DNA from: Variovorax brevis
GTDB lineage: Bacteria > Pseudomonadota > Gammaproteobacteria > Burkholderiales > Burkholderiaceae_C
Length of the DNA stretch: 64,000 nt
Reading direction: 5' to 3'
NCBI RefSeq assembly: GCF_030317105.1
Contig: NZ_JASZYG010000004.1
Coordinates: forward strand, 248,001 to 312,000
Positions 1 to 7,527 of the stretch are shown here, in pieces. How positions within the stretch are numbered: the first letter of the stretch is position 1; each line of letters begins with the position of its first letter. A program made the position numbers and the translations under genes. The notes under the pieces are model-generated. The model was not told the DNA's origin, ran no database searches, and saw nothing but the letters and a program-made list of their open reading frames with translations.

Positions 1-1
1 G

Positions 2-670
2 TTGCGCGACAAGAGCGGCGTGTACGTTGCGCACATCGAAGCGGGCGAGTTTGCGCTGGACCTTCGCTTTGCGCCCACGCAGGCGGTGCTGTTGCAAGGC
101 GATGCAGGCCTGTCGCGCAAGGGCCCGGCGGCCGACGAGCTGAGCAACTACTACAGCGAGCCGCAACTGAAGACCACCGGACAGCTGCGCCTGCAATCCC
201 GCGCTTTCGAGGCGCAGGGCACCGCGTGGCTGGACCACGAGTGGAGCGAAACCTACATGGCGCCCAACGCCGTCGGCTGGGACTGGATCGGCATGAACCT
301 GTCCGACGGCAGCGCGCTGACGGCCTTCCGGCTGCGCGACCGGGAAGGCGGCGCGGTGTGGGCGGGTGGATCGTTTCGCTCGGCGCAGGGACAGTTGCGC
401 GTGTTCGGGCATGACGAGGTGGTGTTCGAGGCGGGGCGCGTGTGGAAGAGCCCCGCCACACAGGCGCGCTACCCGGTCGAATGGCGCATCCGCACGCCCT
501 CGGGGCGCTTCGCCGTGAAGGCGCTGCTGGACGATCAGGAACTGGACAGCCGGGGCTCGACGGGCGCGGTCTACTGGGAAGGGCTGAGCGACCTGCTGGA
601 CGATCGTGGGGTGCGTGTGGGGCGCGGTTATCTTGAGCTTGTGGGGTATATGGGCGCGCTGCGGATGTAG
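2..670 (+). CDS. Lipocalin-like (CrtC/AttH family) protein, 3' part
   Basis: The reading frame is open from the left edge, so the start lies outside the window; 222 codons are visible. The region around residues 72-100 (LDHEWSE, then GWDWIGMNL) is the characteristic core of the hydroxyneurosporene synthase CrtC / AttH lipocalin-like family, followed by a second beta-rich half ending in VGRGYLELVGY. In proteobacteria outside carotenoid clusters such proteins usually stand beside a MacB/LolE-like ABC permease and are predicted to be periplasmic lipocalin-like partners of unknown substrate. That genetic partner would lie upstream and cannot be seen. The family assignment is fairly secure; the biochemical role is not known. 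Confidence 0.75.
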   Translation: MRDKSGVYVAHIEAGEFALDLRFAPTQAVLLQGDAGLSRKGPAADELSNYYSEPQLKTTGQLRLQSRAFEAQGTAWLDHEWSETYMAPNAVGWDWIGMNLSDGSALTAFRLRDREGGAVWAGGSFRSAQGQLRVFGHDEVVFEAGRVWKSPATQARYPVEWRIRTPSGRFAVKALLDDQELDSRGSTGAVYWEGLSDLLDDRGVRVGRGYLELVGYMGALRM

Positions 671-686
671 TGGGTAGGTCGGGGGG

Positions 687-931
687 CGCCGCGGCAGGTG
701 GTCTGCGGCACGGGCTCATCCGGGGCGGTCGATGCTGCGCATCGACTGCACTGCGGTGCTCGGGCCCGGGGCGCGGTGCAGAACTCGCTCCGCGCTCCTT
801 CGGCGCGCTACGCTCAAACAGCTGCACCGAGTCAGTTGACGAAGCGCGTGTCCTTCGGCACGCGCCGCCCCGCGCCCTGCGCTCCTCGCCGCCCCGGAAA
901 TCGCCCGCGCCGCAGACCACCTGCCGCGGCG
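687..931. repeat. Inverted repeat, 23-base arms
   Basis: Bases 687-709 are the exact reverse complement of 909-931, with 199 bases between the arms. The core is GCGGCAGGTGGTCTGC and its complement. It overlaps the next inverted repeat, so several copies of a GC-rich dispersed element may have accumulated here in opposite orientations. Confidence 0.75.
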
Positions 932-1184
932 AGATACGTCGTGCTGTTCAGAGAGGGGAGCGGAACGCTGTGCCGCCATGGCCGTTGCGGCGCACGGTGC
1001 CGGCGTTGGTACCCCCACACTGTTTCCAGAGCAAAGGCACCTGCGGGCCCGGCGTGACGCGCCTCTGCGGCGCCGAGAAGCGGAGCGCGACCGGCCTGCA
1101 CGCGTGCCGAAGGACACGCGTGCTTCGTCATCTGATTTGCCGCGGCTGTTTGAGCAGAGTGAACGAAGTGAACGTCGCGAGTTC
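781..1184. repeat. Large imperfect inverted repeat
   Basis: Four arm pairs nest in the same order: 781-788 with 1177-1184 (8 bases), 812-822 with 1145-1155 (11 bases, GCTCAAACAGC), and 838-864 with 1101-1129 (27 bases, one extra T at 1121). The consistent nesting indicates two diverged copies of one element facing each other, not chance palindromes. The unpaired middle holds one arm of each neighbouring inverted repeat. Confidence 0.7.
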
Positions 1185-1279
1185 CGCGGCAGGCCGGTCG
1201 CGTGAGCATCGCAGGGAAGTCGGTGCGCAGCGCCGACCGCTGCAGTGGCGCGTCACGCCGGGCCCGCAGGTGCCTTTGC
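1031..1279. repeat. Inverted repeat, 33-base perfect arms
   Basis: Bases 1031-1063 are the exact reverse complement of 1247-1279; pairing continues imperfectly inwards for about ten more bases. The arms end in GCAAAGGCACC on one side and GGTGCCTTTGC on the other, and the latter also begins the tandem repeat that follows. Confidence 0.8.
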
Positions 1280-1400
1280 GTCGCGCGCAAACGTAGCAAT
1301 CAACGGACCCTCAGTTGCCTTTGCGCCGCGCACGACCTCAGCCAATCAACGACACCGGTGCCTTTGCATCGGGCGCGCACGTCGCAAAGCAACGCGCCGC
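1271..1400. repeat. Three imperfect tandem copies, 43-45 base period
   Basis: The nonamer TGCCTTTGC recurs at 1271, 1316 and 1359, each time followed by a CG-rich stretch and then CAATCAAC or CAAAGCAAC. The period is 45 then 43 bases. A reverse-complement copy of the nonamer core lies at 1031. There is no sign of CRISPR architecture: the copies are few and not separated by unique spacers of constant length. Confidence 0.6.
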
Positions 1401-1424
1401 GCAAGCAATCCAGAACACCAAGCC

Positions 1425-2411
1425 CTAGGCGCCGTTGTGCCGCCGCCGCGTGACGAGAGCAATGATCTCGCCCATCACACCTCGCCGGAACGCGAGCACG
1501 CAGATCACGAAGATCAACCCCGTCACCATCGTGACCGACTCGCCGAGCGTGTTGAACCAGTCGATGGTCGTGATGCGCGCCAGGAAGTTGCCGAGTTCGC
1601 CGATCTTGTTTTCGAGCAACACCACGACCGCCGAACCTACCAATGGACCCGAAAGCGTGCCAAGCCCGCCGACCAGTGTCATCAGGATGACCTGGCCGGA
1701 TGCCGTCCAGTGCACGTCGCTGAGCGTCGCAAATCCCAGCACCAGCGTCTTGAGCGAACCGGCCAGCCCCGAGAGCGCCGCGGAAATCACGAAGGCGAGC
1801 AGCTTGAAGCGGCTCACGTCATAGCCGAGCGAGAGCGCGCGCGGCTCGTTTTCCTTGATGCCCTTGAGCACCTGTCCAAAGGGCGAATGGATGGTCCGCA
1901 CGATCAGGAGGAAGGCCGCCACCACGATGACCAGCGCCACGTAGTACATCGTGAGGTCGTTCGACAGGTCGATGACGCCGAACAACTTGCCGCGCGGCAC
2001 GGCCTGCAGGCCGTCTTCGCCGCCGGTGAACTTGGCCTGCAGCGCAACGAAGAACATCATCTGCGCCAACGCCAGCGTGATCATCGAGAAATAGATGCCC
2101 TGGCGGCGGATCGCCAGCACGCCGAAGAGCCAGCCCAGCGCTGCGCCAACCAGCGTGCCGGCAATGAGCCCGACCTCGGGCGTCAGCCCCCACACCTTGA
2201 TGACGTGTCCGGCCACATAGGCTGAGCCGCCCAGGAAGGCCGCGTGCCCGAAGGACAGCAACCCGGTAAAGCCCAGCAGCAGGTTGAAAGCCGAGGCGAA
2301 CAGCGCGAAGCACATGAGCTTCATCACGAACACCGGATAGGCGCCCGCGAACGGCGCCACGATGAGCGCCAGCAACAACAGCGCGTAGACGACGGTGGAG
2401 ATTTTCTTCAT
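1425..2411 (-). CDS. livM: Branched-chain amino acid ABC transporter permease LivM
   Basis: One of the two inner-membrane permeases of a HAAT (Leu/Ile/Val-type) ABC importer. The 328-residue protein is hydrophobic throughout, opening with a membrane segment at about residues 5-25, and carries the LivM core with GFTGLLSFGHAAFLG near residue 47 and the EAA-like loop FGQVLKGIKENEPRA near residue 170. It is the last gene of the liv operon, 8 bases after livH. The substrate cannot be read from the permease; amino acids or small amides or carboxylates are all known for the family. Confidence 0.92.
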   Translation of the reverse strand: MKKISTVVYALLLLALIVAPFAGAYPVFVMKLMCFALFASAFNLLLGFTGLLSFGHAAFLGGSAYVAGHVIKVWGLTPEVGLIAGTLVGAALGWLFGVLAIRRQGIYFSMITLALAQMMFFVALQAKFTGGEDGLQAVPRGKLFGVIDLSNDLTMYYVALVIVVAAFLLIVRTIHSPFGQVLKGIKENEPRALSLGYDVSRFKLLAFVISAALSGLAGSLKTLVLGFATLSDVHWTASGQVILMTLVGGLGTLSGPLVGSAVVVLLENKIGELGNFLARITTIDWFNTLGESVTMVTGLIFVICVLAFRRGVMGEIIALVTRRRHNGA

Positions 2412-2419
2412 GCCGCGCC

Positions 2420-3295
2420 TTATTTTTCTTTGCCGAACAGGCCGGCCGGGCGGGTGAGCAGCACGATGACCATGATCACGAACACGACGGTGGATGAGGC
2501 TTCCGGATAGAAGACCTTGGTGAAGCCTTCGATCACCCCGAGCCCGAGCCCGGTAAGGATCGCGCCCATGATCGAGCCCATGCCGCCGATGACGACCACC
2601 GCGAACACCACGATGATGAGGTTCTGCCCCATCAGCGGCGAAACCTGGATGACCGGCGCGGCCAGCACGCCCGCAAAGGCGGCCAGTGCACAGCCGAAAG
2701 CGTAGGTCAGCGTGATCATCAGCGGCACGTTGACGCCGAAGGCCTCGACCAGGCGCGGGTTTTCAGTGCCTGCGCGCAGGTAGGCGCCCAGCCGCGTCTT
2801 CTCGATCACGAACCAGGTGGCAAAGCAGATCACCAGCGAGGCCAGCACCACCCACGCGCGGTAGTTGGGCAGCACCATGAAGCCGAGGTCGGTGGCGCTG
2901 GACAGCGCTTCGGGCGCGTCATAGGCCAGGCCCGACACACCGTAGATCGAACGGAACACGCCCTCGATCAACAAGGTGAGCCCGAGGGTGAGCAGCAGGC
3001 CGTAAAGGTGGTCGAGCTTGTAGATCCAGCGCAGCAGCAAGCGCTCGATCAGCACGCCGAACGCGCCGACGATGAGCGGTGCTCCCAGCAGCATCACCCA
3101 ATAGTTGACGCCGAAATACTCCATCGCCATCCACGTGAGGATGGCGCCCAGCATGAACAGCGCGCCGTGCGCAAAGTTGATGACGTTGAGCAGCCCGAAG
3201 ATCACCGCCAGCCCGAGGCTCAGGATCGCGTAGAACGAGCCGTTGACCAGCCCCAGGAGGAGCTGGCTCAACAGGGCCGGCATCGAAATGTTCAT
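2420..3295 (-). CDS. livH: Branched-chain amino acid ABC transporter permease LivH
   Basis: Second permease of the liv importer, 291 residues, the usual LivH length. It begins with an amphipathic stretch and a membrane segment containing LVNGSFYAILSLGLAVIFG, then NFAHGALFMLGA near residue 40, both typical of LivH, and ends in RPAGLFGKEK, a tail common in this family. It sits between the second binding protein (66 bases upstream) and livM, so the four membrane-associated parts are co-transcribed. Confidence 0.92.
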   Translation of the reverse strand: MNISMPALLSQLLLGLVNGSFYAILSLGLAVIFGLLNVINFAHGALFMLGAILTWMAMEYFGVNYWVMLLGAPLIVGAFGVLIERLLLRWIYKLDHLYGLLLTLGLTLLIEGVFRSIYGVSGLAYDAPEALSSATDLGFMVLPNYRAWVVLASLVICFATWFVIEKTRLGAYLRAGTENPRLVEAFGVNVPLMITLTYAFGCALAAFAGVLAAPVIQVSPLMGQNLIIVVFAVVVIGGMGSIMGAILTGLGLGVIEGFTKVFYPEASSTVVFVIMVIVLLTRPAGLFGKEK

Positions 3296-3361
3296 GTGAG
3301 AGGGATCAGTTCCAGGAGAGCGCCACGCACGGCCGCGCGAAGCGGCCGCGCAGCAAGGTCG

Positions 3362-4555
3362 TTACTTCCAGAGAGCGCACTTGCTCTCGGCCTTGGTCGT
3401 GAAGACGTCTTCACCCTTGAGCTTCTGCACCACCTTGTAGTAGTCCCAGGGCTGCGTCGACTCGGCCGGCGACTTGACCTGCATCAGGTACATGTCGTGG
3501 ATCATGCGGCCGTCGGCGCGGATCGTGCCCTTGGCGTAGAAGTCGTCGATTGGCGTCTTCTTGAGCTGATCCATCACCTTGTCGGCGTCGGTCGTCTTGG
3601 CAGCCTGCAGCGCCTTCAGGTAGGTCATGGTGGCGGAATAGTCGGCCGCCTGGATGTCGGTGGGCATGCGCTTGGTCTTGTCGAAGAACTTCTTGCCGAA
3701 GGCGCGCGTCTTGTCGTCCAGGTTCCAGTCCCAGCTGGTGGTGAGCAGCAGGCCTTCGGTGTTCTTCAGGCCCAGGCTGTGCACGTCGGTCACGAAGACC
3801 AGCAGGCCGACCATCTTCATCGTCTTGGTGATGCCGAATTCCTTGGCCGCCTTGATCGAGTTGATGGTGTCGCCACCTGCGTTGGCCATCGCCAGCACCT
3901 GGGCCTTGGACTGCTGCGCCTGCAGCAGGTAGGACGAGAAGTCGGAGGTGTTGAGCGGGTGCTTGACCGAGCCCACCACGGTGCCGCCCTTTTCCTTCAC
4001 CACCTTGGTGGCGTCCGCTTCGAGCGCCTGGCCGAAGGCATAGTCGGCCGTCAGGAAATACCAGCTCTTGTCGCCACGTGCGATGACGGCGCTGCCCGTG
4101 CCTTTGGCCAGCGCCACGGTGTCGTAGGCGTAGTGCACGGTGTAGGGGCTGCATTGCTCGTTGGTGAGCGCCGAGCTGCCCGCGCCGTTCACGACGAACA
4201 CGCGCTTCTTCTCCTGCGCGACCTTGGCCATCGCCAGGGCGGTGCCGGAGCTGGTGCCGCCGAACAGCATCGTCAGGCCTTGCGTGTCGATCCACTCGCG
4301 GGCCTTGGAGGCGGCGATGTCGGCCTTGTTCTGGTGGTCGGCCGTGAGCAACTCGATCGGCATGCCGTTGACCTTGCCGCCGAAGTCGTCGATGGCCATC
4401 TGGATGGCCAGCGCACCGTTCTTGCCTTCGACGTCGGCATAGAGGCTCGACATGTCGGTGATGAAGCCGATCTTGACCTTTTCCTGCGCCTGCGCAGCGC
4501 CTGCTGCGAGCGCGATGGCGACGGAAACCGCGGAGAGTGCGAGAGCCTTTTTCAT
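3362..4555 (-). CDS. ABC transporter substrate-binding protein (type 1 periplasmic fold), copy 2
   Basis: A 397-residue periplasmic binding protein with a clear signal peptide (residues 1-23, cleavage after AQA) and the mature start QEKVKIGF typical of LivJ-like proteins. It belongs to the Peripla_BP_6 type used by HAAT importers. It is a close paralogue of the neighbouring gene at 4603-5796: same length, same order of blocks, same ending ESKCALW. The two differ at scattered positions, including the stretch after VAQEKKRV, which could tune ligand choice. It lies between copy 1 (47 bases) and livH. Substrate unknown. Confidence 0.9.
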   Translation of the reverse strand: MKKALALSAVSVAIALAAGAAQAQEKVKIGFITDMSSLYADVEGKNGALAIQMAIDDFGGKVNGMPIELLTADHQNKADIAASKAREWIDTQGLTMLFGGTSSGTALAMAKVAQEKKRVFVVNGAGSSALTNEQCSPYTVHYAYDTVALAKGTGSAVIARGDKSWYFLTADYAFGQALEADATKVVKEKGGTVVGSVKHPLNTSDFSSYLLQAQQSKAQVLAMANAGGDTINSIKAAKEFGITKTMKMVGLLVFVTDVHSLGLKNTEGLLLTTSWDWNLDDKTRAFGKKFFDKTKRMPTDIQAADYSATMTYLKALQAAKTTDADKVMDQLKKTPIDDFYAKGTIRADGRMIHDMYLMQVKSPAESTQPWDYYKVVQKLKGEDVFTTKAESKCALWK

Positions 4556-4602
4556 GGTCGATGCCTGTTCAAAGTTTGACTGACGGAAAACGAATCAATG
4601 GA

Positions 4603-5796
4603 TCAATGCCAGAGCGCGCATTTGGATTCGGCCTTCGTCGTGAAGACCTGTTCACCCGGCAACTGCTTGATCACCTTGAGGTAGTCCCAAGGCTTCTTCG
4701 AGTCGGCCGGCGACTTGACCTCGACGAGGTACATGTCATGCACATAGCGTCCATCGGCGCGGATCTGGCCCTTGCCGAAGAAATCGTCGAGCTTCATGCT
4801 CTTGAGTTGCGCCATCACCTTGTCGCTGTCGGTCGTCTTGGCAGCGGCCACGGCCTTCAGGTAGGTCATGGTGGCGGAGTAGTCGGCGGCCTGCACGTCC
4901 GTGGGCATGCGCTTGGTCTTGTCGAAGAAGCGCGCGGCGAACTTGCGGGTGTCGTCGTTCAGGTCCCAATACCAGCTCGTGGTGTGCACCAGGCCTTCAG
5001 TGTTCTTCAGGCCCAGGCTGTGGATGTCGCTCAGGAAGATCAGCAGGCCGGCCAGCTGCATCGACTTGCCGATGCCGAACTCCCTGGCCGCCTTGATGGA
5101 ATTGATGGTGTCGCCGCCCGCGTTGGCCAGCCCCAGGATCTGCGCCTTCGAGTTCTGAGCCTGCAGCAGGAAGGACGAGAAGTCCGAGGCGTTGAGCGGA
5201 TGGCGCACCGAACCCACCACCGTGCCACCCTTGGCCTTGATCACCGCGCTGGTGTCGGCTTCGAGGGCATGGCCGAAGGCATAGTCGGCGGTCAGGAAGA
5301 ACCAGCTCTTGCCGCCGCGGTCCACCACCGTGGCACCCGTGCCCTTGGCCAGCGCCACCGTGTCATACGCGTAGTGCACCGTGTACGGGCTGCACTGCTC
5401 GTTGGTGAGCGCGGAGGTGGCGGCGCCGTTGTTGAAGTAGACGCGCTTCTTTTCCTGCGCGACCTTGGCGGTTGCGAGTGCGGTGCCCGAACTGGTGCCG
5501 CCGAAGATCATCGTCACGCCGGCCGTGTCGATCCACTCGCGCGCCTTCGACGCGGCCACGTCGGCCTTGTTCTGGTGGTCGGCGGTGAGCAGCTCGATGG
5601 GTTGGCCCAGCGCCTTGCCGCCGAAGTCGTCGATCGCCATCTGGATGGCCATCGCGCCGTTCTTGCCTTCCAGGTCGGCATAGAGGCTGGACATGTCGGT
5701 CACGAAGCCGATCTTGACCTTCTCCTGCGCCTGCGCGGCGACGGATGCCAGGGCCAGGGCGCCGATGGCCAGGGTGATGAGGTTGCGCTTGTTCAT
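4603..5796 (-). CDS. ABC transporter substrate-binding protein (type 1 periplasmic fold), copy 1
   Basis: Periplasmic ligand-binding subunit of the liv-type importer, 397 residues with a signal peptide at 1-23 (MNKRNLITLAIGALALASVA, then AQAQ). The mature protein begins EKVKIGFVTDMSSLYAD, and YSATMTYLKA near residue 315 is typical of the family. Copy 2 follows 47 bases downstream and aligns without visible gaps, so the pair arose by tandem duplication. One transporter served by two receptors is known for E. coli LivJ/LivK, which share LivHMGF. Here the receptors may likewise recognise different but related ligands. Confidence 0.9.
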   Translation of the reverse strand: MNKRNLITLAIGALALASVAAQAQEKVKIGFVTDMSSLYADLEGKNGAMAIQMAIDDFGGKALGQPIELLTADHQNKADVAASKAREWIDTAGVTMIFGGTSSGTALATAKVAQEKKRVYFNNGAATSALTNEQCSPYTVHYAYDTVALAKGTGATVVDRGGKSWFFLTADYAFGHALEADTSAVIKAKGGTVVGSVRHPLNASDFSSFLLQAQNSKAQILGLANAGGDTINSIKAAREFGIGKSMQLAGLLIFLSDIHSLGLKNTEGLVHTTSWYWDLNDDTRKFAARFFDKTKRMPTDVQAADYSATMTYLKAVAAAKTTDSDKVMAQLKSMKLDDFFGKGQIRADGRYVHDMYLVEVKSPADSKKPWDYLKVIKQLPGEQVFTTKAESKCALWH

Positions 5797-5826
5797 TCCG
5801 GATATCTCCCGATCAAATCAAATCCA

Positions 5827-6540
5827 TCAAACACCAAGCAGCTCGGTGAGCACCGGCATCTTGGCTTCCAGTTCCTTCGCGCTGAAGGCCTCGACCATGC
5901 GACCATGCTCCATCACGTAGAAGCGGTCGGCCAGCGGTGCGGCAAAGCGGAAGTTCTGCTCCACCATCACGATGGTGTAACCCTTTGACCGCAGCGTGAC
6001 GATCATGCGGGCCAGCGCCTGCACGATCACCGGCGCCAGGCCTTCGGAGATCTCGTCGAGCAGCAGCAGCTTGGCACCGGTGCGCAGGATGCGTGCGACA
6101 GCGAGCATTTGTTGCTCGCCACCCGACAGGCGCGTGCCCTGGCTGTTGCGGCGTTCGGCCAGGTTGGGGAACATGGCGTAGATCTCGTCGACCGACATGC
6201 CCTTGTCGCTGCCTTTCAGGGCCGGCGGCAACAGCAGGTTTTCCTCGGCCGACAGGCTCGCAAAAATGCCGCGCTCTTCGGGGCAATAGCCGATGCCCAG
6301 GTGCGCGACCTTGTGCGTCGGCATGCCGATGGTTTCCGTGCCATGCACCTTGATGCTGCCCTTGCGGCTGCCCGTGAGGCCGAGCACCGCACGCATCGTG
6401 GTCGTGCGCCCTGCCCCATTGCGGCCCAGCAGCGTGACGACTTCACCGGGCTGCACGACCATGTCCACGCCATGCAGCACGTGCGACTCGCCGTACCAGG
6501 CGTGGAGGTCCTTGATCTCGAGTGCAGGTACAGCCATCAA
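5827..6540 (-). CDS. livF: Branched-chain amino acid ABC transporter ATPase LivF
   Basis: Cytoplasmic ATPase subunit, 237 residues, normal LivF size. The signature LSGGEQQMLAVAR (about 138-150) and Walker B LLLLDEISEGLAP (about 158-170) are intact. The Walker A reads GRNGAGRTT at 39-47, so the usual phosphate-binding lysine is arginine (codon at 6406-6408 on the complementary strand). Arginine here is an oddity that may be tolerated in LivF proteins. The start overlaps the livG stop by four bases (ATGA), indicating translational coupling. Confidence 0.92.
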   Translation of the reverse strand: MMAVPALEIKDLHAWYGESHVLHGVDMVVQPGEVVTLLGRNGAGRTTTMRAVLGLTGSRKGSIKVHGTETIGMPTHKVAHLGIGYCPEERGIFASLSAEENLLLPPALKGSDKGMSVDEIYAMFPNLAERRNSQGTRLSGGEQQMLAVARILRTGAKLLLLDEISEGLAPVIVQALARMIVTLRSKGYTIVMVEQNFRFAAPLADRFYVMEHGRMVEAFSAKELEAKMPVLTELLGV

Positions 6541-7307
6541 TGTGCTCCCTGCAACTGGCCGTCGGTGGTGCCCATGTAGGCTTCCATGACTTGCGGGTTC
6601 CTTGACACCTCGGCATACGGGCCTTCGGCCAGCACGGCCCCACGTTGCAGAACGGTGATGGTGTCGGCAATGGTGGAGACCACACTCATGTTGTGCTCGA
6701 CCATCAGGATGGTGCGCCCCGCCGATACGCGCTTGATGAGTTCAGCAACGCGATGCACGTCTTCATGGCCCATGCCCTGCGTGGGTTCGTCGAGCAGCAT
6801 CAGTTCGGGTTCCATGGCCAGCGTGGTCGCGATTTCGAGCGCGCGCTTGCGACCATAGGGGAGGTTCACGGTCAGTTCGTCGGCCAGGTCCTCGAGTCCG
6901 ACCTGCGCCAGCAGTTCACGGGCGCGGCCCTCGAGCGGCTTGAGCGACTTCTCGCTCTTCCAGAAGTAGTACGAGGTACCCAGCGAACGCTGCAGCCCCA
7001 GGCGCACGTTTTCCAGCAAGGTGAGATGCGGGAAGACAGCCGATATCTGGAACGAACGGATGATGCCGCGCCGCGCGATCTGCGCAGGCCGCTCGCCGGT
7101 GATGTCCTGCCCGTTGAACAGGATGGTGCCGGAGGTCGGCTCCAGGAATTTCGTGAGCAGGTTGAAGCAGGTCGTCTTGCCTGCGCCGTTGGGGCCGATC
7201 AATGCGTGAATCGAGCCGCGCACCACCGACAGATCAACCTTGCTGACTGCGGTAAAGCCCTTGAATTCCTTGGTGAGCTGGCGTGTTTCGAGAATGATGT
7301 CGCTCAT
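6537..7307 (-). CDS. livG: Branched-chain amino acid ABC transporter ATPase LivG
   Basis: First gene of the liv operon and the partner ATPase of LivF. The 256-residue protein has a canonical Walker A GPNGAGKTT (38-46). The signature region has the LivG form LPYGRKRALEIA, and Walker B is LMLLDEPTQGM. In a LivG/LivF heterodimer, each ATP site combines the Walker A of one subunit with the signature of the other, so the intact lysine here may carry most of the catalysis given the arginine in LivF. About 220 bases without a gene precede it. Confidence 0.92.
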   Translation of the reverse strand: MSDIILETRQLTKEFKGFTAVSKVDLSVVRGSIHALIGPNGAGKTTCFNLLTKFLEPTSGTILFNGQDITGERPAQIARRGIIRSFQISAVFPHLTLLENVRLGLQRSLGTSYYFWKSEKSLKPLEGRARELLAQVGLEDLADELTVNLPYGRKRALEIATTLAMEPELMLLDEPTQGMGHEDVHRVAELIKRVSAGRTILMVEHNMSVVSTIADTITVLQRGAVLAEGPYAEVSRNPQVMEAYMGTTDGQLQGAH

Positions 7308-7408
7308 CTCGCGCGGTCACCCGGGGTCTGGCAGTAGAGGTCGTTCATGCGGTTCGTGTGCACGCGCCATCATGAGCGCGGACCGCATTGTTTGCAGGGC
7401 CTGTTACC

Positions 7409-7426
7409 TTTGCCTACTGGGGCAAA
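7409..7426. promoter_or_regulatory. Dyad upstream of livG, possible operator
   Basis: TTTGCC (7409-7414) and GGCAAA (7421-7426) form an inverted repeat with a six-base centre, about 100 bases before the livG start. It lies in the only non-coding stretch that can hold the liv promoter. No regulator gene for the operon is adjacent, so its use as an operator is a guess. Confidence 0.3.
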
Positions 7427-7474
7427 TGCCTATGCTGCAGCGCAACTTCGAACGTTGATCGCAGACCACATCAT

Positions 7475-7504
7475 GCGGGCGGCGCACCGAAGTGGCGCGC
7501 CCGC
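7475..7504 (-). terminator. GC-rich stem-loop after emrB
   Basis: A 30-base hairpin, starting 24 bases past the emrB stop in the direction of its transcription, with a seven-pair outer stem (GCGGGCG/CGCCCGC with one bulge above) closing on a TTCG tetraloop. There is no run of T after it, so it is at best a weak intrinsic terminator or an mRNA 3'-end stabiliser. Confidence 0.45.
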
Positions 7505-7527
7505 GTAAGGCCCCTGTAAGCCCTGCT

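Larger units (their letters stand above)
671..1424. other. Gene-free repeat-rich spacer
   Basis: No convincing gene lies between the lipocalin-like gene and livM. Open frames here exist on both strands at once and have arginine-rich, family-less translations, as expected for GC-rich non-coding DNA. The spacer is built from inverted repeat arms (687-709 with 909-931; 781-864 with 1101-1184; 1031-1063 with 1247-1279) and three short tandem copies from 1271. It separates two converging transcription units. Confidence 0.7.

Noticed and set aside
1271..1400. Possible CRISPR-like array
   Set aside because: Only three imperfect copies, no unique spacers of constant size, and no cas genes in the window.
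670..1453. Overlapping open frames in the gene-free spacer
   Set aside because: Frames are open on both strands in the same place, have no ribosome binding sites and consist of low-complexity Arg/Ala-rich text generated by the repeats.
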